Assembly (NCBI GenBank): GCA_945829425.1
Contig: CALZUQ010000011.1
Location: 1 to 60,079 of the forward strand
Source of the DNA: an uncultured bacterium
GTDB lineage: Bacteria > Bacteroidota > Bacteroidia > Bacteroidales > Bacteroidaceae
Length of the DNA: 60,079 nucleotides
Direction of reading: 5' to 3'
In this document: positions 9,001 through 16,658 of the stretch, piece after piece
Position numbering within the stretch: the stretch's first letter is position 1
Layout of the letters: each line of letters starts with the position of its first letter
The notes under the pieces: generated by a model
The model's input: only the letters and a program-made list of their open reading frames with translations
Told to the model about the DNA's origin: nothing
The model's database searches: none
Program-made: the position numbers and the translations under genes

Positions 9001-10826
9001 AAAATGCCAAGGACGCAAAGAACAGCAAAGGTCCTGACGGCGGAAAGGACGGAAAAGATGCCGACGACAGCAAGAACGCCCGTGACGCGAAGAACAACAG
9101 AGGATCTTTGCCCCAGAATAAAAACGTGGCGTCGTTAGAGGTGAAGCTATACCCCGACAGCGGCATTGTCTTCAAGCATAACAAGAAGACCAAACGCCTT
9201 ATCGTTTCGGCGAAGACGAAAGACGGAAAAGCCATAGGAGTGAAATATAAGACCACCGACGAGAACTCCATAACGGTAAAGGTGAAGGCAGACTCTGCCA
9301 CCGACGTGAAGCTTTCGGTCATGGCAAAGCCTGACCTTGAGGAAAAGGCGTGGTACCGCACGGCTCAGACCATGGCGCGCGTAGCCATGATGGTACGCAG
9401 CATGAGTCTCACCTACCGTAACAATTACTCGCTTGCCCTGCCGGGCTTCATGCCTTCCGTAGGCGATATGTTCGGACAGAAGAAGGATAATGGCTTCCTC
9501 TCTCCGGGTCTTGACTTCGCCTTCGGTTTCGTCGATGACAGCTATATAGAAAAGGCTCGCGAGCGTGGGTGGCTTCTCGACAATGAGAGCGTTGCCACTC
9601 CTGCCACGACAAACCGAACGGAGGATTTCCAGCTGAAGATGACGTTGGAACCAGTTACGAACCTGAAGATTGACCTCAACGCCAGCCGCACGGAGACGCG
9701 CGCCAAGAGCGTGCAGTATATGTACGAGGGCAACCCCACCACGCTGTCGGGGACATTCACCATGACGACCGTCTCCATAGGCTCTGCCTTCGAAGGTACG
9801 GGGAATGCCGCCAACGGTTTCCGCTCGAAGACGTTTGAAAAGTTCTGTGCCTCGCTGCCGGCGTTCAGGGAGAAGGTGGAGAGACAGTATGCCAACGCTG
9901 TTTACCCTGCCGGAAGCAGCTTGGCAGGACAGCCTTTCGACCCTGCCAATGGCGGTGTGAGCCAGTATAGCGCAGACGTCATGGTGCCGGCGTTCCTCAA
10001 TGCATACACCGCAATGGGCGACGGCTTGAGCCTCTTCCCTTCGCTTGCCAAGATGCTGCCGAACTGGTCGCTGAAATACTCTGGTCTCGGCAAGCTGCCG
10101 TGGTTCAGCGAGCATTTCAAGAGCGTGAATATCTCTCACGCCTACAAGAGCATATATGCCGTGGGATCGTACAGCAGCTTCTCTACATATATGGAGTATA
10201 TGAACGGTATGGGCTTTGTGACGGACATCACGACAGGAAACCCTATACCAAACTCTATGTATAACGTCTCGCAGGTGAGCATTAACGAGGCGTTCTCGCC
10301 GCTCCTCGGTGTTGACGTCACGCTTCAGAACAATATGACCATGAAGTTGGAGTATCGCACCACACGTGTCATAAACCTCTCCATGACCAGCGTGCAGCTC
10401 ACAGAGACGACATCGAAAGACTGGGTCTTCGGCTTCGGATATAAGATACAGGACTTCAACCTTTTTACCGGCACGAGTCATAGAACGGTGAAAAGCAACA
10501 GGGGCAAGAACGACAGCGAGCAGAAGAAGGGGCAGACAACGCAGACAAACCGTAGGGGCTTCAGCCACGACCTTAACCTGCGTCTTGACCTCAGCTACAG
10601 AAAGCAGGCGGCGATAAACCGTGACATAGCCTCCGTAACGTCGACGGCGACAAGCGGAAACAACGCTTTCAAACTATCGTTTACAGCAGACTATACGCTT
10701 TCACGACTGCTTACCATGAGTTTCTTCCTTGACCGGCAGACAAATACTCCGTTGTTGTCAAACAACTCTTATCCTACCACGACTCAGGACTTTGGACTGT
10801 CTCTGAAATTCTCGCTGACGAGATAA
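3039..10826 (+). CDS. sprA: Type IX secretion translocon SprA/Sov, with a lysine-rich insertion
   Basis: At 2595 residues this has the size and composition of SprA (Sov in Porphyromonas), the giant outer-membrane beta-barrel that exports proteins carrying C-terminal sorting domains and is needed for gliding in some relatives. The N-terminal MNRIRNITAWLVVSIFTVLAA is a signal peptide. The rest is aromatic-rich beta-strand sequence ending in a C-terminal strand, FGLSLKFSLTR. The start is a TTG at 3039: a stop lies in frame at 3009 and no ATG lies between. Around residues 1970-2030 sits a low-complexity stretch rich in Lys, Asn and Asp with repeated NAKDAKN-like units. dacB starts 7 bp after the stop, suggesting one transcript. 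Confidence 0.93.
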   Translation: MNRIRNITAWLVVSIFTVLAAYGVVSPQDVLTPMEMRKQAQQNDPRRAGNLRGSDPRAAANRGTNPASRSSVGRLPADAASTPSNARNAQKDSITTRLDEVIKIIDEEIPDSLLHPRWGVQRTTPVTFDDLHQGSADLARPDNIKMEPQYNDSIDRYVYGYKIGGTYVEAPIMMTLDEYLAHIARRQRSEYYKAKNVETFEQKEKDKFDFTDMHFDLGPAEKIFGPGGVRIKTQGTAELRFGATMKNVDNPSLPIRNRKTTTIDFDEKININMTGKVGDKVNMSLNYNTDATFNFDQQNLKLKYDGKEDEIIKLLEAGNVSFPSNSSLVQGASSLFGIRTDLQFGKLKLQTVVSQKKSNSKSVSSRGGVQLTPFEIDVTAYEENRHFFLSHYFRRSYDKAMSTLPNVLTGVKIGRVEIWVTNKSGATTDTRNIIALTDLGETSDISNPRWGAATNLPPDNSQNAEYQTMVTANAAARNIDNASATLDGDGLVGGVDYEKIERARKLSSSEYTINTALGYISLKTTLQTDQVLAVAYEYTYGGRTYQVGEFSSDITDNTQALFVKSLKNVANIPTQGNWRLMMKNVYYLATNIEKEKFRLDIKYQSDTTGVYLTYIPEKQVKDTTLVRLMGADRLDNNNRAYPNGYYDYVEGYTVSNGRVFLPAAEPFGSFLLEKLRKSGVPEASAAKYAYTELYDSTKTIAKQIAEKDKFILQGQFKGSSANVISLGAYNVPRGSVIVTAGGMTLSEGSDYTVDYSAGEVTILNQSIIDAGTAVNVSLESDTDYGQQRKTMYGVNWEYDFSKDFQMSGTFQHLSEQALTTKVAMGSEPLKNTLWGLNLSWKKESQWLTNILDKLPFLQLTAPSSIQLSAEFAQLIAGTAGGTQDNASYLDDFENTKNTIDVSTPSSWTLSSVPSLFPEHTDRTTLRSGYNRALMAWYNIDPLFTRRSSSLTPSHIKGDSEQLSNHYVREVYVSELFPNRDQSTYNGATNTLSILNLAYYPDERGPYNFSTDLNAKGRMNHPERMWGGMMRKLDTSDFETANVEYIEFWLLDPFIQGKNGYSDVSNMGGDLYINLGEVSEDILQDGKKFYESGMPTDNSNAFTTTQWGRVPTQAAVTYAFATATGTRAKQDVGFNGLTDEEERTFEGYKDFLAFVEANYAPTDSVYQAIMADPANDNYQYFRSSDFDRDAVSILQRYKHINGPQGNSPDSESRTENYDTSYKTTPDVEDINQDYTLNEYEKYFQYKVSLYPGQLVVGENFIVDKRVTMTPTLRNGDRDSVTWYQFRIPLKQKTGNVSKEGAISDFSSIRFMRMFLTNFREPVVLRFATLDLVRGEWRVYEQNLNTAAPNTATMAVSAVNIEENNDKTPVNYVLPPGISRVVDPSQPQLTENNEQALAMTLNNMSTGDAKCVYKNTTLDLRNYRRLQMFAHANAFEQNVTNLTDNQLALFIRLGSDYKSNYYEYEIPLKLTPQGLYDKYSLRDCALVWPEENMLDINLSVFTALKRERNKAKSEGRASYTTLFTAYDEGNPKNKVSILGNPSLGEVKTLIIGVRNLASEMKGGEVWVNELRLRDTNNEGGWAAQGSMFVQLSDLGNVNLTGKHTSSGFGGLEQSVMERSTDDFTSYSATVNVELGKFFPQKAKVSAPLYYSYSKETTSPKYNPLDTDMELKESLDAYSDKHLRDSIESIAVNKTVSSNFSLSNLRVGIATKGHPMPYDPANFSFSYSHSRTQKSGETTIYENEDNWRGAMNYSWSPVFKPIEPFKNMKTKSKYANILKRFGLNWLPQTIGFNTEMTRQYYELQERDMDSAEGNKLPLTYSSQFLWNRDFNIRWDLTKNMQFTFQSATHAEIQEPHTPVNKDLYPDEYQVWKDSVSTSIRNLGTPLDYSQSVNASYRLPLNLMPAFEWLKADGSYTSTYNWVRGTELEDGTSLGNNIAMNRTYTVNTSFDMLKLYNLVPFLKKVNDKFRSTAKTTMKKKNTAKGKNSKEAKNAKDAKNSKGPDGGKDGKDADDSKNARDAKNNRGSLPQNKNVASLEVKLYPDSGIVFKHNKKTKRLIVSAKTKDGKAIGVKYKTTDENSITVKVKADSATDVKLSVMAKPDLEEKAWYRTAQTMARVAMMVRSMSLTYRNNYSLALPGFMPSVGDMFGQKKDNGFLSPGLDFAFGFVDDSYIEKARERGWLLDNESVATPATTNRTEDFQLKMTLEPVTNLKIDLNASRTETRAKSVQYMYEGNPTTLSGTFTMTTVSIGSAFEGTGNAANGFRSKTFEKFCASLPAFREKVERQYANAVYPAGSSLAGQPFDPANGGVSQYSADVMVPAFLNAYTAMGDGLSLFPSLAKMLPNWSLKYSGLGKLPWFSEHFKSVNISHAYKSIYAVGSYSSFSTYMEYMNGMGFVTDITTGNPIPNSMYNVSQVSINEAFSPLLGVDVTLQNNMTMKLEYRTTRVINLSMTSVQLTETTSKDWVFGFGYKIQDFNLFTGTSHRTVKSNRGKNDSEQKKGQTTQTNRRGFSHDLNLRLDLSYRKQAAINRDIASVTSTATSGNNAFKLSFTADYTLSRLLTMSFFLDRQTNTPLLSNNSYPTTTQDFGLSLKFSLTR

Positions 10827-10833
10827 AATACTT

Positions 10834-12171
10834 ATGATGAAAAAAATATTTTTACTGCTGCTTGCTTCTTCTGCCCTCTCTTCGTTAGCGTTGACCAAGG
10901 GCATGGCAGGTAAGGCGGGGCGGCTGTCTGTAGGTCTTGATACGCTCTTCTCTGCTTCTCTGCCCGACGAGGCGGAATGTTCCGACACTCTGGCGGAAGA
11001 CACCGTAGTGGCGGACAGCATAGACTCTGATTACGTCACGCCGCTTACTACGCAGCAACGCATAGAGACCCTCCTGGCTTCCGACCTATTGCAGACCTCG
11101 CAGGTAGGCTTCATGGCTTACGACCTCACGGCAGACAGCGTCATCGTGGCGTATAACGAAAGCCAGGCCTTACGTCCTGCTTCTACCATGAAGTTGCTCA
11201 CTGCCATAACGGCTCTTGACAAGCTCGGTGGCGACTACCGCTTCTCGACATGGCTGAAATACCGTGGTACGGTGTTCTGTAACGATGATGACACCAAGGC
11301 TCTCTGTGGAGACGTGATTGTAAAAGGAGGCATGGACCCGAGGTTTGGACAGGATGACATGAGGGCTTTTGTTGAGGCTTTGCAGAAAGAACATATAGAC
11401 ACTGTCTATGGCACTCTGAAGGCTGACCTCAGCTTCAAGGATGCTGCGAAGTATGGCGAGGGGTGGTGCTGGGACGACAAGAACCCGGTGCTCACACCGC
11501 TGTTATGGAACAGAAAGGACATATTCCTCTCACGCCTGAAGGAACAGCTGACGGAGGCGGGGATTGTCATTACTGACAGCGTGCGCCACGGATGGCAGGG
11601 ATATGATGAAGGGGAGAGCGTTCCTGTGAGACTGTTATGCACACGCCACCACACCATAGAGCAGGTGCTTATGAGGATGATGAAAGAATCGGACAATCTC
11701 TTTGCTGAGTGTGTGTTCTATAATATCTCGGCTGATGTGGCGCGTCCAGCGTCAGCGGCCTATACACGTAAGGTTATGCAGGAGACGCTGCGGCGTGCCG
11801 GTGTGAAGCATTCCAACTACCGCATTGCCGACGGGTCGGGTCTCTCGCTCTATAACTACCAGACTGCGGCAATGCAGGTGGCGTTGTTGCGTTATGCTTA
11901 CAACAACAACAACATTTTCGAATATCTCTACCCCACACTACCCATTGCGGGTGTTGACGGAACGTTGAAGAGACGTATGCAAAAGTCGCCATGCTATGGC
12001 AACGTGAGGGCGAAAACCGGGACACTGACGGGTATCTCGTCGCTATCCGGCTATCTTACCACACGCTCCGGCAGTCTCGTGGCTTTTGCCATAATAAACC
12101 AAGGGGTGTTGCGTGCTGCACCGGCAAAAGCGTTTCAAGACAAGCTGTGCCGCATTCTCTGTGACAGGTAA
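10834..12171 (+). CDS. dacB: D-alanyl-D-alanine carboxypeptidase/endopeptidase (PBP4 type, family S13)
   Basis: A 445-residue periplasmic enzyme that trims or cleaves peptidoglycan cross-links. All three penicillin-binding motifs are visible: SxxK at about 117-120 (ASTMK), SDN at about 286-288 (KESDNLF) and KTG at about 394-396 (RAKTGTLTG). The N-terminus MMKKIFLLLLASSALSSLAL is a signal peptide. It starts 7 bp behind sprA, so it is probably cotranscribed. Two adjacent ATG codons (10834, 10837) could both serve as start. Confidence 0.93.
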   Translation: MMKKIFLLLLASSALSSLALTKGMAGKAGRLSVGLDTLFSASLPDEAECSDTLAEDTVVADSIDSDYVTPLTTQQRIETLLASDLLQTSQVGFMAYDLTADSVIVAYNESQALRPASTMKLLTAITALDKLGGDYRFSTWLKYRGTVFCNDDDTKALCGDVIVKGGMDPRFGQDDMRAFVEALQKEHIDTVYGTLKADLSFKDAAKYGEGWCWDDKNPVLTPLLWNRKDIFLSRLKEQLTEAGIVITDSVRHGWQGYDEGESVPVRLLCTRHHTIEQVLMRMMKESDNLFAECVFYNISADVARPASAAYTRKVMQETLRRAGVKHSNYRIADGSGLSLYNYQTAAMQVALLRYAYNNNNIFEYLYPTLPIAGVDGTLKRRMQKSPCYGNVRAKTGTLTGISSLSGYLTTRSGSLVAFAIINQGVLRAAPAKAFQDKLCRILCDR

Positions 12172-12210
12172 GGGGAAAATGTCATCTGTCAATTTCCTGG
12201 TTGACTATGA

Positions 12211-12250
12211 AAAAAAGAGCGGGTGTGCAGAATTGTTTTTGCACACCCGC
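12211..12250 (-). terminator. Rho-independent terminator of the ABC transporter operon
   Basis: A perfect 10-bp stem, GCGGGTGTGC at 12219-12228 with GCACACCCGC at 12241-12250. Read on the - strand the stem is followed by TCTTTTTTTC, so it ends the operon that stops at 12276. It may also slow + strand transcription coming from dacB. Confidence 0.8.
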
Positions 12251-12260
12251 CTAAAGCGGA

Positions 12261-12278
12261 TTAATAGAACCCACCTTA
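12261..12278. repeat. Copy of the TTAATAGAACCCACCTTA interspersed repeat
   Basis: TTAATAGAACCCACCTTA at 12261-12278 recurs with small changes at 14656-14672 and in the outer arms of the element at 28145-28607. Here it overlaps the stop codon of the ABC permease gene, so the last codons may derive from the repeat. Confidence 0.5.
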
Positions 12279-13595
12279 TTTGTATGTTATCCATTTCATC
12301 AGGTCCTTCATAGTAGGCTTCTTGCCATAGAGCAATATTCCCACACGGTATATGCGGGACGAAACCCACACGAAGCCTGTCGCTGTAGCGTAGAGAAGCA
12401 CGATGGAGAGTATCTCCTGCCATAGCGGCACTCCGAACGGAATGCGTACCATCATGACTATCGGCGAGGTGAGAGGGAACAGTGATGTCCAGAACGCCAG
12501 AGGTCCGTCAGTGTTCTCCATGCTGCCCATTGCGGCGTAGATAGAGAAGACCATGATGATGACCATAGGCATCATAAACTGTGAAGAGTCTTCCTGAGAG
12601 TTTACTGCGGCACCTATAGCAGCGTAGAAAGAGGAGTAGAGGATGTAGCCTCCGAGGAAGTAGAGAACGAAGAGCACGCATATCTCGGTGAGAGGCAGTG
12701 AGTAGAGCGCTGCCGACAATTCGCCCAACGGAGTGTTTTGCGCAGCCTGCATTGCTTCCAACTGCTGTGCTGTCATTGCCGCCGTCTCTGTCATGTCAGG
12801 CATGGAGCCTATCCCCACAATGCTGAGCAGCGAGACGAGCATCAGAAGCCATACGAGCATCTGCGTAAAACCTACCAGCATAATGCCTATGATCTTTCCC
12901 ATCATAAGGTCGAAAGGTTTCACGCTGCCCACTATAACCTCCACGATACGGTTGGTCTTCTCTTCCATGACCCCTTGCATGACCATTGAGCCGTAAGAGA
13001 GCACGAAGATATATATCATCATGGCGGTCAGCAGTCCCAGCACCATGGCTATCTCGCTTGACGAGTATGTCTCCTTTCCGTCTTCGCTCCATTTCACTGT
13101 CTGTATGTCTATGTCGCTCTGTATGTCGGCGATGATATTGTCCAATGCCGGTATGTCATATTTTTGCAGCTTGTCTTTACGTGTCTGTTCAAGCAACGTA
13201 GACTCTACGTACCTCTTCAGGTCGCCCTGTATCTCTCCGCGGCTGTATATCTTGACCGCCTGAGGGTTTTCTGTAAGGTCGTCAGAGATGTATATCACAG
13301 CGTCGGCGTTGCTCTCCTCGCTCTGGTATTGTTCCAACGGACGGTCAGCCTGGGTGAAAGCGTAGCCTTGCAAGGCTGAGGAGTCTGGCGCGTTTACGAA
13401 GAGGTGAATGTATTTCCCTGTCTGGTCTATTATCGCCACCGGTCTTTGCTTGTCGTCTTTTACAGAGCCGAGCATTATTGGTGCCATAACCATCAATACT
13501 ATCAGGAACGGCATCAGTATCGTCAGTATTAAGAATGACTTTTTCTTTACTCTCGTGGTATATTCACGACCTATTACTATTGCTATCTTGTTCAT
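12276..13595 (-). CDS. ABC-2 type transporter permease (NatB-like)
   Basis: This 439-residue membrane protein begins MNKIAIVIGREYTTRVKKKS, the usual opening of ABC-2 permeases of the NatB type. One N-terminal membrane helix is followed by a large soluble domain (about residues 50-190) and then five or more hydrophobic helices. It probably forms the membrane part of an exporter with the ATPase encoded 42 bp upstream. In Bacillus the family exports sodium; the substrate here is not known. Confidence 0.85.
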   Translation of the reverse strand: MNKIAIVIGREYTTRVKKKSFLILTILMPFLIVLMVMAPIMLGSVKDDKQRPVAIIDQTGKYIHLFVNAPDSSALQGYAFTQADRPLEQYQSEESNADAVIYISDDLTENPQAVKIYSRGEIQGDLKRYVESTLLEQTRKDKLQKYDIPALDNIIADIQSDIDIQTVKWSEDGKETYSSSEIAMVLGLLTAMMIYIFVLSYGSMVMQGVMEEKTNRIVEVIVGSVKPFDLMMGKIIGIMLVGFTQMLVWLLMLVSLLSIVGIGSMPDMTETAAMTAQQLEAMQAAQNTPLGELSAALYSLPLTEICVLFVLYFLGGYILYSSFYAAIGAAVNSQEDSSQFMMPMVIIMVFSIYAAMGSMENTDGPLAFWTSLFPLTSPIVMMVRIPFGVPLWQEILSIVLLYATATGFVWVSSRIYRVGILLYGKKPTMKDLMKWITYK

Positions 13596-13637
13596 TGTAG
13601 TAGTTCTTTTGCCAAGGTTGTTGTGTATATATTCCGC

Positions 13638-14453
13638 TCATTCTTTCCCTTTGCTGATGGTTCTCAGGAATACGTCGTTCATAGACGGCAATACCTCGTG
13701 TATCTCCACGTTGTCGAGAGCCATGGCAATCTTCTCCACCTGTTCACGTGAGCCTTGTGCCTTGATTTCGTATCTTCCGTCGGCAAACTGCCTCTTCACG
13801 TCGAGGACAGAGCCTTCCAGCACCACCTTGCTGTTGTTTATAAGAGCGATATTGTCGCAGACATCCTCTACCGACGCCATGTTGTGCGTAGAGTATATGA
13901 TGGTGTGGCCTTCGTCGCGAAGCTCAAGGATTTCTTTTTTCAGCAGTTCTGCATTTACGGGGTCGAAGCCGGAGAACGGCTCGTCGAAAATCATCAGTGG
14001 AGGGCGGTGTACCACGGTGGTGATGAACTGTACTTTCTGCTGCATGCCTTTCGACAGTTCCTCCAGTTTCTTGTGCCACCACGGCATGATGTCGAATTTC
14101 TCAAACCATTTCGTCAGTTCTTTCTTTGCCTCGGCAGAAGACATTCCCTTCAGTCTTGCGAGATACATGGCCTGCTCGCCGACGCCCATCTTCTTGTATA
14201 GTCCCCGTTCTTCAGGCAGGTAGCCTATCTTTGCCACGTCGTCGGCACAGAACGGGTGACCGTCGAAAATAACCTCTCCGCTGTCAGGTACGGTGATACG
14301 GTTTATGATGCGTATCAGCGTTGTCTTCCCCGCACCGTTAGGTCCGAGCAGTCCGAAGACCTTCCCCTTCTCTATTCTGACCGTCACGTTGTCAAGGGCG
14401 GTATGTTCCGAATATCTCTTGGTGATATTACGTGCTACAAGCATTTCGTCCAT
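13638..14453 (-). CDS. ABC transporter ATP-binding protein (NatA-like)
   Basis: The 271-residue protein has Walker A GPNGAGKTT at about 37-45, signature LSKGMQQ, Walker B LMIFDEP followed by the D-loop GFDP, and the switch histidine in STHN. The extra C-terminal ~70 residues (DVKRQFADGRYEIKAQG) are typical of NatA/CcmA-type exporter ATPases. It lies directly upstream of the permease on the same strand and together they form a two-gene operon. The TTTTTGTACACCTACTT motif about 25 nt before the ATG recurs before other genes in the window. Confidence 0.9.
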   Translation of the reverse strand: MDEMLVARNITKRYSEHTALDNVTVRIEKGKVFGLLGPNGAGKTTLIRIINRITVPDSGEVIFDGHPFCADDVAKIGYLPEERGLYKKMGVGEQAMYLARLKGMSSAEAKKELTKWFEKFDIMPWWHKKLEELSKGMQQKVQFITTVVHRPPLMIFDEPFSGFDPVNAELLKKEILELRDEGHTIIYSTHNMASVEDVCDNIALINNSKVVLEGSVLDVKRQFADGRYEIKAQGSREQVEKIAMALDNVEIHEVLPSMNDVFLRTISKGKE

Positions 14454-14485
14454 AATCGTAAAAATAATCTGTTTAAGTAGGTGTA

Positions 14486-14493
14486 CAAAAATA
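14486..14493 (-). promoter_or_regulatory. Possible -7 element of the ABC transporter operon
   Basis: On the - strand this reads TATTTTTG, which fits TAnnTTTG, about 33 bp before the ATPase ATG. It merges into the recurrent motif TTTTTGTACACCTACTT (14475-14491). No convincing -33 box was found. Confidence 0.3.
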
Positions 14494-14592
14494 ATGTGAT
14501 TTTGATTGTTGTCTGCACGTTTGACGTTACCACTCCTCGGTTTGCTACATCATTGTAGCGATTTTTGGGTATTCGTATGGTTGAACTACCAT

Positions 14593-14672
14593 AATTACTG
14601 ACGTTTAGACGGTGGGAGATATGTCCTTCGGACCCACTGGTCAGGGGGAAGTCGTTAATAGAACCTACCTTA
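14593..14672. repeat. Interspersed repeat, copy A (AATTAC...GACGGTGGG...TTAATAGAACC)
   Basis: An approximately 80-bp intergenic block shares its order of blocks with 40411-40497: AATTAC, GACGGTGGG, a CCTTCGG core, CAG-GGGGAAGT and GTTAATA. The 298 bp between the ABC operon and the S41 gene hold no recognised gene; this repeat fills most of the stretch. It probably is a mobile or REP-like intergenic sequence. Confidence 0.5.
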
Positions 14673-14751
14673 AATGTTTCCAACCGTAAAGGTCATGTTT
14701 TTTCGGGGTTGTAAACAGAGTACGGTGTCTGCTGACATGCCGTACCGTCTT

Positions 14752-15774
14752 CTATAGTCCGTTTATCAGGTCTCGTGCAAACTCTATTATAGTGTCTCTG
14801 CCGCGAGCCACGTCGTCGTCAGAGAGAGCTACGTTATAGTCAGGAGCGATGCCATCCTCCACACACCTCTTGTCTGTATCGTAGGTAGGACATGCGCTGA
14901 AACGCAGAGACCAGCCGTTAGGCAGCTCTGAGGAGAAGGGCATGCCGGCTCCGCCTCCAGTGTTGTCGCCTACTATCGTTGCCCCGAGAGTGCGCATATA
15001 CTTCACAAATTCATTCGCTGCGCTATATACTCCTCTGTTTGTAAGCACTACGACGCTCTTTGACCATGTCATGCGGTTTGTTGCTTCGAGCCATTGTTCG
15101 TACATCTCCGAGAACTCCTCGTGGCCTTTCCCTGTCTTGTGTCTGATATATCCCACAAGTCGTTTCTCTAACGTGAAGCGTCGTGCCAGCTTCTCTGCCG
15201 AGGTCATCATGCCGCCGCCGTTTGAGCGCACGTCGATAATCAGTCCGTTGCAGGGCAGCAGATAATATAGTATTTCGTCGATGTTCCCCTCTCCGAAATT
15301 CTGGTCGAAAGAGGCGCAGCGGATATATCCGATGTTGTCGTCGAGAATACGGTACTGCATAGAAGAAGCTATGCGGTAGTCCGTTCCGAGGTAGCGTCTC
15401 AGCAGAGTGTCGGAAAGGTTTGTAGGGAAATCCTCTTTCCATGTCCAGTTGCGTGAGAGGTCAAACGACGATGACATGTTGACATGTCCGTCGCGAAGCT
15501 CCCCCAACATGTCTCCCAACACTTCGAAGAGCTGTTCCGGGGGAAGGCTGCGCTCTGTGCGCGGTTTGTATTTTGCGTATATCTCGTTCCAGTCTACTCC
15601 TAACTGTCGTCTCTTTTCCGGGAAGAAACAGTAGTGCTCGTCCATTATTTTCCACAGTGCCTCAAAGTTGCCTGCCGTAGTGTCGGGCATCTCCTCTTCC
15701 CTGACACACGCCGTAAGCGCTGTTGCGGCTGTTGTCAGCAGTATCATATAATATAATAAGGTGTGTCGTTTCAT
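14752..15774 (-). CDS. S41 family peptidase, lipoprotein
   Basis: A 340-residue protein with a lipoprotein signal ending in LTAC (Cys 23), so probably anchored in the outer membrane or periplasm. The core has family S41 features: a helical N-terminal domain, LRDGHVNM, the strand IGYIRCASF, LIIDVRSNGGG, and the probable nucleophile in GVYSAANEF (Ser about 251), followed by GDNTGGGAG. Such C-terminal-processing-type peptidases degrade or mature exported proteins. Its start overlaps the stop of the next gene upstream by 4 bp (ATGA), so the two are translationally coupled. Confidence 0.85.
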   Translation of the reverse strand: MKRHTLLYYMILLTTAATALTACVREEEMPDTTAGNFEALWKIMDEHYCFFPEKRRQLGVDWNEIYAKYKPRTERSLPPEQLFEVLGDMLGELRDGHVNMSSSFDLSRNWTWKEDFPTNLSDTLLRRYLGTDYRIASSMQYRILDDNIGYIRCASFDQNFGEGNIDEILYYLLPCNGLIIDVRSNGGGMMTSAEKLARRFTLEKRLVGYIRHKTGKGHEEFSEMYEQWLEATNRMTWSKSVVVLTNRGVYSAANEFVKYMRTLGATIVGDNTGGGAGMPFSSELPNGWSLRFSACPTYDTDKRCVEDGIAPDYNVALSDDDVARGRDTIIEFARDLINGL

Positions 15775-16625
15775 TTCTCTGCTCTCCCGACATTAAATTT
15801 ACGTATCATTCCTACTATTATTCCTGAGGTGTAGATATGCCTCTTGAGGTTGTTCACCTGCTGCTGGCGGTAGTCGCCGTATATTCCGAAGAGACATTTC
15901 ATCTTGCCTATCGGAACATCTATGCACAGCGTATGTCGCAGCGATGGTGTGGCAGCTATTGTCGTGGGCACCACGTTATGGTCGTAGTGTCCTTCGTTGA
16001 AAATCTCGTAATACGACTGCCCGTAGTTTGGCGAGAACGTCAGTCCTGCCAGCGGGCATGTCGCCTCATAGCTTATCAGCATACGCTTTACAGGATATTC
16101 TATGCGCACTACGGGGCCCAGGGCTATTGCTGCTATGGCTTGTGCGGGGTTGTTGCCGTTGCGTGTGTTATACACCATTCCTGCCGTTATCTCCCCTTGT
16201 CCTCCAGCTTTCAGCGTCGCTGCTCCGTTGAAGATTGATATGTTTGCCAAGCGTCCGTAAAGGAAATGGTAAGCGCCCGATATCGTCGCCCCGTTTTCAG
16301 AACGCGACTTGCCGTACGCCCCGTAGCCTTCGTTTATGATCAGCGTCTCCCAACGCTTTCCACTTTTCTGACGTATGGTGTGTGATATGTAACGTATCTC
16401 GCCGCCCTTATACTCCTCTGGCGAGAGGTATGTGTCCTGTACGGCACATAGTCCGCCGCCCAGAGCCTTATATGTCGTCACGCTTGTCTCCTGGCCGGAT
16501 AGCTCTGTCGTAAGGGCAAGCAGGAAAAGGCACGACAGTCCTGCGCGGAGGGTTCTCTGCACAAGGCTGCCGTATATGTCATTTTTGTTTTTCACGATGT
16601 ATATAGCGTTGTTGGTGGGTTGCAT
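15771..16625 (-). CDS. Exported beta-barrel-like protein, resembles DUF3316
   Basis: A 284-residue protein with a Sec signal (LSCLFLLALTTELSGQ) after a basic extension that includes TLRAGL. The mature part starts with VQDTYLSPEEYKGGEIRY and alternates polar and aromatic residues, as expected of a small outer-membrane barrel. It resembles the Bacteroidales DUF3316 family, which has no known function; that assignment is from memory and tentative. It is upstream of, and overlaps, the S41 peptidase gene, and lies 33 bp downstream of parC. Confidence 0.65.
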   Translation of the reverse strand: MQPTNNAIYIVKNKNDIYGSLVQRTLRAGLSCLFLLALTTELSGQETSVTTYKALGGGLCAVQDTYLSPEEYKGGEIRYISHTIRQKSGKRWETLIINEGYGAYGKSRSENGATISGAYHFLYGRLANISIFNGAATLKAGGQGEITAGMVYNTRNGNNPAQAIAAIALGPVVRIEYPVKRMLISYEATCPLAGLTFSPNYGQSYYEIFNEGHYDHNVVPTTIAATPSLRHTLCIDVPIGKMKCLFGIYGDYRQQQVNNLKRHIYTSGIIVGMIRKFNVGRAEK

Positions 16626-16658
16626 TGCTGTTGTACTCTTCTTACGGAAGGGTAGGGG

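Noticed and set aside
9147..10568. A 473-codon open frame antisense to sprA
   Set aside because: It mirrors the codon pattern of sprA, has no domain, signal or promoter, and overlaps a well-supported gene over its whole length.
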